DNA of 64,000 bases from positions 62,001-126,000 of the forward strand of contig CP136499.1 in the NCBI GenBank assembly GCA_032768795.1, in the 5' to 3' direction. How positions within the stretch are numbered: position 1 is the first letter of the stretch; each line of letters opens with the position of its first letter. A model generated the notes under the pieces. That model worked only from the letters and a program-made list of their open reading frames with translations. It searched no databases and was not told the DNA's origin. Both the position numbers and the translations under genes were made by a program. Shown one piece after another: positions 42,490 to 51,704 of the stretch. The stretch is from Tremella fuciformis. Taxonomy: Eukaryota > Basidiomycota > Tremellomycetes > Tremellales > Tremellaceae.

Positions 42490-43567
42490 TGTTACGACCC
42501 TGCACACCCCCCACCTGCAACACCGCCAGCCTTCACCACTGCAGGTCGTAACACCGATCACCAACCGTTCACCCAATCAACACCGATCACGAAACTCCGT
42601 TCACTCGATCACTACCACCGTTCACCCGAGCACAACCGACCCCTTGGATGACTTACCCGTACCCAATTTGGTGTTCATGCGAACACCCTGAGCATTCAGT
42701 GAATAGGAGAAGTTATTACTGGAAGGGGAAGTGTTCACTTGAACGGAAGGACAATTCATGTGAACGCCCAAGCGTTCACCTGAATGGGTCAGAGGCATAT
42801 ATAAGACCGCACGTTCAGCCCCAAGGATCCTTTTCCCCAAGGATCAATTCTATCAATCTAGACAGTCATACGTTACACCCTAGTCCTAGAGCCTTGCACT
42901 TGACTTTATCATCGTTGCTCGCTCCGCCACCTCCGCTTGCCACGACGCCTATCTCCGTGTGAGGCCAGTCCTACCTCCGCCGTCGACCAAGTCACGAGGT
43001 TCAGTGGTTGTACCCACTTCGCCCTTGGTACAACCCGAGCTTGCCACGTACGACCGCCGCCATGTCATGACTGCACCTCAGGCAGAACAGCTGCATGATG
43101 TCATGACCTGATCAGATCCTGACCCAACCTATGACCTCGGGTCACCGACTCGACAACATCACTTCTTCGACCTATGATGTCAGACATTGACCGATGTTAT
43201 CACTTCCTCGCTATCGATGAAATTAAGCTCCAACTGTTACTGTAAGAAGTAATTGCGATATGAGCAGTTCCGATGTGGGTTCGATTCGACATGGAAAACA
43301 GTTGGATGAACAGGAAAAACACGGATGGGTGAAAATGATATAATCCCTGTACTTTCTCCCGTAGTTCTCTTTTCTCCAGCAATGGATCTCATTCTTTCTT
43401 TCCATCGACAGTCACACAGTTGGTTCTAACCCAACAACCGCAGTTCTCTTCTGAGAGGTCATCTTGCTTTACGAGCCAGAGACTAGCCCTATCAGTACTA
43501 CTTCATTAGTACCGCAGCCCTCAGTCCTCCGGTCGGTTTTCAGCCACCACCCCCACAGCGCGTGACA
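42490..43567 (+). repeat. LTR-like region with palindromic promoter motifs
   Basis: Begins TGTTACGACCCTGCA; the inverse TGCAGGTCGTAACA is only about 50 bp inside. It contains GTTCACTTGAAC, ATTCATGTGAAC, GTTCACCTGAAT and GTTCATGCGAAC just upstream of CATATATAAG (42797). CACACAGTTGGTTCTAACCCAAC occurs near 43413 and the proposed end is GCGTGACA at 43567. A gag start lies about 270 bp further on. The resemblance to 25068-25823 in the last part supports an LTR. Boundaries are tentative. Confidence 0.5.
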
Positions 43568-43838
43568 GTATCCATTGCCTACCCTTCTTAGTCCTCGCTT
43601 GTACCCCTTGACGTCACCTTTGTTGGCTTTCACGCCATCCCCATTGGTTTTCACACCATTCTAGGCGTCAACCTTGTCACCAATCCGCATACCGGACTCA
43701 ACATCTGTCTGTTGCATATCTCTAGTGTATAACAAACCGGTCTAAGCTTTCCTCTTATCCCTCCCATCATACCTCAGACAATCAAAGACATCTTCAAGCA
43801 ATAAGTCTTTTGCTGACACACAGTTACCTCAAGTCATC

Positions 43839-44056
43839 ATGGAATCCGAAACCGCTGCTATCAATGTCAACAACCAGCTCAATGCTGAGCAAGCCTTGCA
43901 TGCGCAACATGACATGATCATGCAACTGCAAGCTCAGATCAACGCTCTTCAAGCCAACAGCAACACCCGACCTGAGCCCACTAAGGAGCCAAAGATCTCC
44001 CATCCACCGCCGTTCAGTGGCCGTAAGGATCAGACTTTGGAATTCCTTGCCAAGTG
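43839..44056 (+). pseudogene. Retrotransposon gag N-terminal fragment
   Basis: ATG at 43839 begins MESETAAINVNNQLNAEQAL with a Gln-rich coiled coil and ends EPKISHPPPFSGRKDQTLEFLAKC, a typical gag start before the capsid domain. Homology stops at the solo Copia LTR. The rest of gag, protease and the main reverse transcriptase domain are missing. Confidence 0.7.
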
Positions 44057-44328
44057 CGACGGAATCTTAGCTCTGAGGCAATGAGATTCCGGTCACCTGT
44101 TGCCCGCTCAGCACTTGCTATGAGTGATGAGGAGGGCAACAGGCGGCGGCATTCTACAAGGTCGTCAAGGGTGTCGGCGTTATATGCGGAGTTATCGTTG
44201 GTGGCAGCTTTCCTACCTCGTTGAGGATGAACCTCGTCGAGGCACAACCTCGTCAAGAATGTGTGTGCCTCGACGAGGCTACTCGAGGATGAGTCAAGCT
44301 CATGTGAGCGTACCACCTATTTCCGTTG
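44057..44328 (-). repeat. Solo Copia LTR at a gag/RNase H junction
   Basis: 272 bp in reverse orientation, with the same ends as the full Copia element (CAACGGAA...TTCCGTCG when read on the minus strand). The flanks do not form a target duplication (AAGTG left, AGAAA right), and the element sequences on the two sides are from different parts of the retrotransposon. Confidence 0.9.
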
Positions 44329-44720
44329 AGAAAATCACAGTCTACACCGACCACAAGAACTTGGAGTATTTCACAACCTCAAAGGTGCTCAACAGAAGAC
44401 AAGCACGTTGGGCAGAACTTCTGGCAAACTTTGACTTCAAGATACATTATCAACCCGGAGAAAAGATGGGTAAACCAGATGCCCTGACCAGGAGGTCAGA
44501 CCTTCAAGGGGGGAGTAGAGCTGCAGACGCACCTCCACACACACTCCTCAAACCAGGACAGTTCATCATTGGCGCACTTCAACACAAAGACATGAGCCAA
44601 GTACAGTCCAACTTGATGGCCAGAATAGAGCAACTCCAGCCTGAGAACCCCGTCCTCCAAGAGCTTTTGCACCATCCGGAAAGACTGGTACCACTGTCAG
44701 ACCTGTACCCGGTGACCTAG
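44329..44720 (+). pseudogene. Gypsy RNase H region fragment
   Basis: [44 protein letters not shown] and [13 protein letters not shown] are the end of the Ty3/gypsy RNase H domain and the following linker. The frame closes after SDLYPVT. Integrase is absent, with the 3' flank following at once, so this is an internally deleted element. Confidence 0.8.
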
Positions 44721-44834
44721 CTTAGATCCAACTAAAGCTCACCAAAAAATCAACCTGTCGGTTCAAACTGCTAACTATCAACGACTATTCGTAACAGATA
44801 GTAACAAACAAGAGTAGAGTGGAACCAAGCGGGG

Positions 44835-46079
44835 TGAGGAGCGATCAAGACTCACTTCACTTATCTATCTCTTGTCACTGGTACGGTCGATTCTCTAAGT
44901 AGACGTTCTATCTAGAGGACTAGTTAACGAGATCGCTGAGGAGCTTCCTCTGCGATCTTCCTTCTTAAGTATCCACTTGCTCTCATCCGTTCCCTCTCTA
45001 ATTCTTCTAGCATTGTCTCTCATGGATCCTTCCATCGTTCTCCTAGTCGTTTCTACTCGTTCCCAATACTCTCTAGTACTCTCTCGACATGTTATGACCT
45101 GTCCCTGGCAAAGGGGAAGTCTGATCCAGAGACAGGATAGACGACAGAGGTTTACAGCAAGCTTGGCCCAAGACTGACAGGGATGGGCCGTAGTGCCGGT
45201 CGAAAGGTCGACAAAAGAGTGTATAAGGTCAAGTAAAAGAGTGTGGGGTAAAGAGCGACTATGAGTAAGTAAGGAGGTGGCGATTTGGCTGGGGCTGGCC
45301 AGTATTAGGGATAAGGGGGTGATAGGGAGGTAGAGTAGAGGTAGGAGAAGGAATATGAGAAGTACGATAGTTTTGGTTCTTGGGGAAATGGTCCGGAAAC
45401 CCCCCGCTATATATATATCCAAGCGCCTCCCACGTTGTGACTGTTCTACACCGCCACATTGTTGCAAAGTGCTCATCCACAATCCCACATTGAGGTGTCG
45501 TTGTAGCACGTTCCTACATTGCGGTTCTGTGCGCCCTCGGTTCCTCGTTGTGGCCGTGTGTTGCCTCGAGAGCACAATGAGGCTTTGTGTATCCTCTAGA
45601 GCACATTGAGGCAACGTGAGGCCACACCTTGCCTCACGAATTGTTGTGGGTCGTTTCTTGCGTGAGGAACTTGCTGAATAGGTCGGGTCATGACACGACA
45701 TCTCTCTTCTCTTCTATCATCTTCTCTCCGCGCTGGCTTGCATCTAATCTCTTTGCATGCCCGTCGTTGTCCTTATCGTCCTTGGTCTCCGTCCGGTGTT
45801 CCTGACTGTGAGGTAACTCTATCCTCCGTTATCGTGGACCTGACTCTTCTCCTTGCGTGCGTTCCTATCTCAACTCGGCCGATGGAAGACTGAGATGTAT
45901 CCTTCTATCGTTCTCCAGATTGTTCCAGCGTCTTCAAGAGCAAATCGTAGTTGTTCGTGACTAATAGTGACGGTTCTACCGTACTCTCGTTCTTTGGTTT
46001 GTAGGATCCTTGGGATGTTTCCGTCGGAAGTGCCTCGTGGTAGTCTCGTGGTCAGGATGCCGTGTCGGTTTCCTGACAG
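44835..46079 (+). repeat. LTR-family sequence, copy B, with nested solo LTR
   Basis: Homologous to 26397-27737 in the same orientation, starting TGAGGAGC and ending TTTCCTGACA. Relative to copy A it contains the insertion at 45090-45695 and lacks the one at 26737-27452. Confidence 0.6.
45090..45695 (+). mobile_element. Nested solo LTR (TSD CGACA)
   Basis: 606 bp beginning TGTTATGACC and ending GGTCATGACA, nearly perfect inverted ends. CGACA flanks both sides (45085-45089, 45696-45700). It has a TATA box (GCTATATATATATCC near 45407). The homologous locus at 26 kb lacks it, which confirms the insertion. Confidence 0.88.
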
Positions 46080-46742
46080 ATCCGCAAGGAAGGAGGCCAC
46101 GACCCGTCCTCGTGGTTGTTGCCTGCGTAAACCGAGCGTGGATCGGCATGCATGATCAAACTTGAAGGGGATAGGTTGAGAGCGAGAAACTGGGGAAAGT
46201 CGTCACTCTCAAGCTTGGGGCATTGGAGGTAAAGCATGATGAAGAACGCTTGCAGGCAGCTGGGCTCGGTGGTGAGGTGCAACCGGTTGACCGCCTGGAT
46301 CACCTGCAGCACCGATGGCAGGGAGGGCATGTCTGTTTCTTTCGCCTGGTGGTAGAATGCGTGGAGGGACATGACTCTCAGCAGGAGCAGCCGGGTGTGA
46401 GGTCTGGTGGCAATGTTCCAGGCGATGCGATGATCTCGGCCCATGATCATGGTCCTGGCTGCGATCGCATGAGCAGAGCACGGTCCCCAGGTGGTCCCGC
46501 TCACCGGCGTCATCCGCGGCCCGGACGTTGACCGGCTTTTCTCCATCACTCAGCACCAGCTCTCTGTCCGAGAGCTAGGGGTGGCTCTTGTATTCGTACA
46601 CGTTTTGAAGGGCAGTGTTATGGGCGTGCGTCCACCAGAGGATCGACTTGGGCGCGGGCGGGAACACTGTCGGTCAGCCCTGAGTCTGGTCCGATCACTC
46701 TCTGAGTCTGATCCGATCACTCTCTGAGTCTGATCCGATCAC
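46080..46742. other. Remnant coding sequence and short tandem repeat
   Basis: A minus frame at 46052-46549 (ETDMPSLPSVLQVIQAVNRL, QAFFIMLYLQCPKLESDDF) looks protein-like but is unrecognised; its end is lost in the LTR. It may belong with the helicase fragment to the right. At 46676-46745 a 22-24 bp unit CTCTGAGTCTGATCCGATCA is repeated about three times. Confidence 0.35.
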
Positions 46743-47180
46743 TCACACAGCCTCCTGATGATCACGTCTTCTGATGTCTCCTCCTCCTCCGTGGGCCGAG
46801 GCTCGGCGGATCACGTGGACCTTGGTGTCATTCGTAACAGCGACGGTCTGCGGGTCTGTTGCCGCTTGACGCATGATTTGCCCGAGTGTGATGCTCTCGG
46901 CAAAGGCAAGGAAGCATCGCCGTCCATGAACCTTTGCTTGGGCAAGGTCGCCGGTCTTGAAGCCTTGCTTGCTTGAGTAGAAAGGTGTGTCACTGACCGG
47001 AGGCACTTGGGCAAAGTCGTCAAACAAGAGGACGGAGAGACCGCCAAAGGGTTGCGCAGCGGCGGGGAAGATCTGAGCGAGGCGACGTTCGATCTGAGCG
47101 AGACCGAGCGAGCCGATCATGCTCTTCTCGTCGATTATGAGGTACCGCACCGCACTCCAAGACTCCTGTAGGGCAGTCAC
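46743..47180 (-). pseudogene. PIF1-like helicase fragment
   Basis: The homologous part reads SWSAVRYLIIDEKSMIG (DExx motif II), then FGGLSVLLFDDFAQVPPVSDTPFYSS (motif III, normally GDFxQLPPV) and ITLGQIMRQAATDPQ. This is the middle of a PIF1-family helicase as carried by fungal Helitrons or present as single genes. The Walker A region is missing: upstream sequence (47180-47447) is repeat-like, not helicase. Downstream motifs are not visible. Non-functional. Confidence 0.65.
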
Positions 47181-47477
47181 GTAAGTAAACCTCTGTCGTC
47201 TAATCGTCTTGTGTAAGTGAGGTCCACACGGGACGGTTCGTAACAGTATGTGACACCACAATTCTACGTTGAGCTTTTGTGCGCCCTCAATTCCTCGTCG
47301 TGGTTGTGTGCAGCCACAAGCGGTTCCATGCGTCCACAAGTGCACAATGAGGGAATGAGGTCCAACACTTAGCTCCTCGCAGGGTGGTACGTGCCATTGT
47401 CTTGTTGATGCGGTGCTGATCTGGCTGGTCATGCATGACAGCTCCACCGCTCCCCGATTTACCAGTAAAAGGCGACG

Positions 47478-47510
47478 CGCGCTGATTAGCTGAAAAGGCT
47501 AATTAGCGCG
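47478..47510. other. Strong 13-bp hairpin
   Basis: CGCGCTGATTAGC and GCTAATTAGCGCG pair at 12 of 13 positions around a 7-nt loop. The role is unknown; no transposon terminus was recognised beside it. Confidence 0.7.
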
Positions 47511-48296
47511 GATTTGATACCAACCCACATGATATATTCACCATAATGTTAGGGCGGCATGCTGCGGAGAGAAGACGAGACGCTCACGTTGAGCAAGAGA
47601 GGATCCCTGTGGACCGTCGCTCTCAAGACAACAACCAGACCGACCACGCTGGACAACACCGCCGAAAGAGACGTCGAGGCCGAAGTTGTCGCTGGAGACT
47701 CGGAGGATGACGGTGAGGGCAAGACGGCGTGGTCTGGTGATCAGACAGGAGCAGAGGGAGCCTGGCCTGGAATGAGCAGGAGACCGCGGACACGGGCCAG
47801 GGGAAGGATAGAACCGTCGACATCGGCGACGCAGAGCTGGGGATCGGCGTGAACGGTCAAAATGAAATTCTGCTCACCCGAGTCGCCCGTCACCACCGGC
47901 AAGGCCATGGAGCATGGAGCGCTAGGTCAGAAGGATCAGCTCACGGCGTATGAGCATGGCTACATGCGAGAAACGGCCACAAACGACAATCAAGAGACAG
48001 ACGAACGAACGATGATACAGAGACAATGTCGAGTCGTCCTGCAGACCGACAGAGGGAGTCTCGAGCTGCATTGGTCTCGACTCGTAGCTGCGACGATGTC
48101 TCTCCCTATGTATTGCCAGGATCGACACCTAGGCACCCTGCAACCGCGAGAACGCACGCGGCCCGCGTCGCCGACTGACCCGACCGCGGCTCAGGGGTCT
48201 TTCGGTCGTGGTTAGATAGAGGAGCCATGGGCGAGGACTGATCAGACAGAAAGGTACATAGCTTCTGCATGCGGAAACCAGGTATATGGACGACAT
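47511..48296. other. Intergenic, one short uncharacterised frame
   Basis: The plus frame 47559-47852 (97 codons, acidic middle AERDVEAEVVAGDSEDDGEG) may be a remnant of a real exon. Nothing else is recognised. Confidence 0.25.
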
Positions 48297-48560
48297 AACG
48301 ACCCAAGGTCAAACAAGTGGTTAACGACCCAAGGTCAAGTGTTTAACGACCCAAGGTCGAGCAAGTGGTTAACGACCCCAGGTCGAGCAAGTGGTTAACG
48401 ACCCAAGGTCGAGCAAGTGGTTAACGACCCCAGGTCGAGCAAGTGGTTAACGACCCCAGGTCGAGCAAGTGGTTAACGACCCAAGGTCGAGCAAGTGGTT
48501 CACGACCCAAGGTCAAGTGTTTAACGACCCCAGGTCGAGCAATTTGTTACCGACCCAAGG
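48297..48560 (+). repeat. 26-bp minisatellite with inner palindrome
   Basis: About eleven tandem copies of a 26-bp unit, TTAACGACCCAAGGTCGAGC followed by AAGTGG, with two shortened 22-bp units. Each copy contains CGACC...GGTCG as an interrupted palindrome, and copies differ chiefly at CCCAAGG versus CCCCAGG. Confidence 0.92.
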
Positions 48561-48814
48561 TTGCGAAATGCCGCGACAGTGACCGGACCGCGTCCCGATG
48601 GGTGGTGGACGTGGGAGGGACCGGCAACGCCAAGAGGGTGGGCGAGGTCGCATTCGAGACGGGTTTGAAAGTCGGGACGTCGTGATTAATGGGCAGGTGG
48701 CGTCAGCGGTGGGTTCAATGGGCAGGGGAGAAATGAACAACGAGAGGGAGAGAACACAAGATTGACGTTCTTGGAGAGAGAGAGAGAGAAAGAAAGAAGG
48801 AATGAACCCACACG

Positions 48815-50033
48815 TCATCGACGCCCAGCCAAACATGCTCGCTCGCTCTCTTGCGCCTCGCTTCCTATGCGGCATGGCTTGATACTAGATGTGTCAGCGG
48901 CGAGCCGCGGGTCAAGCATGGCCTTTGGGCACGTACCAGTACCGGAAGGTCCAGCCGCGCGCTGTTCGCCACTCTGGGCGTCGCCCACGCATCCCAGCCT
49001 GGTGTGTCCCTCTTGGTGACAAGTCTTGCACGCGTGACGAAAGATGCACCGGATCCCACAGGGCCGTTCAGCGTTGAAGAAGCGGCAAAACTTTGAGGAC
49101 TTGTTCAGACCTGGCCTGCCCACGTCGAATGGCGCCGGGGGGCCAAAGTCGGTCGCAAGCTTGGCTCGGAAGCGGGGAAGCTTTCGCTGCTCTTTGCTGG
49201 TCCGTTTCGGCTTGGGTCGGGTCTTGCGGTGTGCAGGCACAATGCGTGAGGATGAATCCTTGGACGTAGGGGTATCCCAAAGCAATGACAAGGGGTCTGG
49301 CGAGGACGAGGGTTGACGGGGTAAGTGTCGGAGCGTCTTGGCGGGCCTACGCTCATACAAGAACGCCCCGATGGTCGGGATATCGGCTCTCGCTGACGGT
49401 GGGTCGAGTCTCAAGGATGACTCGGGTCTCGAGGCCGCGGATCCCGTGGAGAGCGACAACAAGATGCGGGCGGCGGTCGGTGAGCTGAGAGCCGCGTCGA
49501 GGGAAGGACTGTGCTGATGTGGAGACGGGACAACGACGAGCGGGATGAGAGACCTGGTGGGGGTCGAGTGAAGTGAAGACGATGTGGGTGCCGAGGGTGA
49601 CAAATGGTGACGAGGGCGGGGTCTGGCAGACGACTGGGACAAGAGCGAGTCCGACCTGTCCGAGGATGAACAGTACGAGGGAGAGGCATACTTGTACGAC
49701 GCGGACGAGGGTCGGATGGGCGATGTGGGGAGGGGGGGGGGATGAGGGCGACGTGCGGGAATGCGAGCTGGGCGCTGCCATGGCGCGTTCACCCCTGTCT
49801 GACAAGATGGACGACGCGAGACCATCGCTGTCCTCGTCGCTGTCTGACAAGGTATACACGACGGGAGGATCCGCCATGCGGGCGATGCGATACGGGATGA
49901 GGTTTGGGTGATTGATCAGCCAGTCGACCAGTCTCTTGTCGCCGTCAAGCGTTGCGCTGGGCGGGACGGCCATGGGCCCGAAACTTTTGTTGCACATTTG
50001 TCGCAACTCATCGGTGCCGAGGCGACCGAGCAA
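48815..50033 (-). pseudogene. Zinc-finger protein gene with frameshift at a poly-C run
   Basis: The first part (from 50033 or upstream) reads LGTDELRQMCNKSFG and LVDWLINHPNLIPYRIARM, then a Ser/Pro-rich stretch. The second part, in another frame, runs to 48815 and contains KFCRFFNAERPCG...CIFRHACKTCHQEGHTRLGC, a CCCH finger joined to a CCHC-like knuckle. The two frames meet at a nine-base homopolymer near 49731-49739, so one base change there would unite them. Such fingers occur in gag-like proteins of fungal tyrosine-recombinase retrotransposons and in some cellular RNA-binding proteins. No partner recombinase is seen here. It may be intact if the homopolymer length is a sequencing error. 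Upstream exons are likely but unresolved. Confidence 0.5.
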
Positions 50034-51331
50034 GTGTTCGATTGGTGTTCCCGCTCGCCCTCGCCCCGCCTGTACTGGTCAGTGCTGTGTCTGCTTGCAA
50101 CACATTTTACCACTCACCCGAGTAATGGCCATGCCGCTCGATCTCAATCCAACCGAGCAGACGATTCAAGTAAGGGTGTGGGCGAAGGATGATATCTGTT
50201 TGGATGACGAGTCGAGTATATATCTTTGCTCGTGCTCGCTCTCTGCTTGCTCTGCTTGGCCACCAGAGCCAGCCGCGGCTAAGAGTCCTAGGGTGAAACT
50301 CGATCAATCTGACGACCAAAGCGAGCGCACAAAGCGGGGCGGTACTCGTCGTGAGGCGACTGGGGTCGGGATGGCGGCCTGGCCTGGCCTAGATGGCTCT
50401 ACTGCACACCGTGAGTCCTGCAGTTGTCAGGCACAGAGTGTTCCGAGACCACCTTTGGTCCCTCTCCACCATTCCAGTCGTGAGCCATCGGCGGTCGGAG
50501 CAGCGCCTCGTTTCATACAAGTGTCCGGGCCTCGGACCGAGAAGCGAAGCAACCTCGGGCGGTACTCGTACTCGCCAGCACGTCGTCGAGTGTGTGTAGC
50601 GACCGAGTAGTGACCACGGATTACGGCGTAGCTCTGCGGATGTGCCTCATGGTGGGCGCCGTCAATGTCTAACCATGCAGGGTGGACGTGGACGGGGTCG
50701 CATATGATCAAGCCCCCAAGTCTTGGACGCCATCGCCAAGGGGCAAGAGATCAACGCCTGTGTTTGTGTGAGGCAATCATAGCTTGGCGGGGCGTAGGAT
50801 AGCCTGCGTCGAACTGAGAAAGTTGAAGTTGCCTCACAGGGAGTATGCAATCGAGTAGGAGTACTAGAATAGACTGTGAGTACAAGAGATACATTCGCCT
50901 AGAGATTGTCTCTACTCGAATGTCCACCTTATGTGTCGGAGCTACAAAGAAGTTCGGCTGGAACATCCGAGCATGGTAATTGGGTGGTCCGCCAGAGTCT
51001 CAGTGCGGTATTAGTTGGGGCCGGTTCAGGTCAGGCCTGGTGCTCGGTCAATTGCACGCACTGGATGATGAGAACGGTCAGTGGATTGAGGTGCCGCAGA
51101 CTCGGCAGCGGACGCAGCGCAGTCGCTGGGAAATGGGACTCGTCAAGACCGCGGATCCGCCCAGCAGGGATCAAGTCGAGGACTGCAAGTTACGAGCCGT
51201 GCAAGGTTGACTGAAAGAACGGGCAGCCTGTCGTACGTAGGACACGTCCCGAGTCTGTCTTCACGATTCAGACCGCCAGCTGGCCAGCAGTCATGTGGCA
51301 CTCGTCAGACCGCGTGTGAACAGCGATAACG
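50034..51331. other. Gene-poor stretch with a dispersed repeat
   Basis: A plus frame at 50980-51210 (GLVLGQLHALDDENGQWIEVPQ, ending RAVQG-stop) is protein-like but unrecognised. The rest shows nothing. Confidence 0.3.
50785..50960 (+). repeat. Dispersed repeat, copy 2
   Basis: Shares blocks, in the opposite orientation, with 29945-30140, including GAGATACATTCG and GGGAGTATGC. Confidence 0.45.
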
Positions 51332-51505
51332 TCAACCACTCCCTTTATGGACACCCGCCCTTTATGGACAACACGTAAACACCCCATCACCATTTCGCGT
51401 TGTTGACATCTACTCTTACTCCGCCGCCGTCACGATCATGCAGACCGACTCAGACGCGGCCCGCCCGCCAGGCCGCCGTCGATGCTTACAAGGCAGGGGC
51501 GAGCT
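51332..51505 (+). mobile_element. Pogo element fragment (transposase-start end)
   Basis: Begins TCAACCACTCCCTTTATGG with the duplicated inner CCCTTTATGGACA, and continues to ATGCAGACCGACTCAGACGC (MQTDSDA), the start of the pogo transposase seen at 16155. Homology ends after about 20 codons, so only one end remains. Confidence 0.8.
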
Positions 51506-51704
51506 CTGTGGTGAATGGGTGATAGTGTCATGACGGGCAATGACACATCAGCTCGGTAGCCCTGTTATATACCAATGGGCCCTGGTTTGGGATTAACCAG
51601 AGCGTTGGCCGCAGAATTCCTTTTATGGTTTAAGGTGCCTCACCCTTGGAGGGGGTTGGAGAGCGGATTTGTGACACTTTCCTTGCTTGCCTTAGCCGGG
51701 ATGG

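Noticed and set aside
43255..43290. tRNA gene around GGGTTCGATTC
   Set aside because: Only the T-arm-like phrase is present; no acceptor stem or anticodon arm can be folded around it.
47478..47510. Helitron 3' end
   Set aside because: No CTRR after the hairpin, and its position relative to the helicase fragment is wrong for a 3' end.
48297..48560. CRISPR array
   Set aside because: Units are directly adjacent with no unique spacers and no cas genes; this is a eukaryotic minisatellite.
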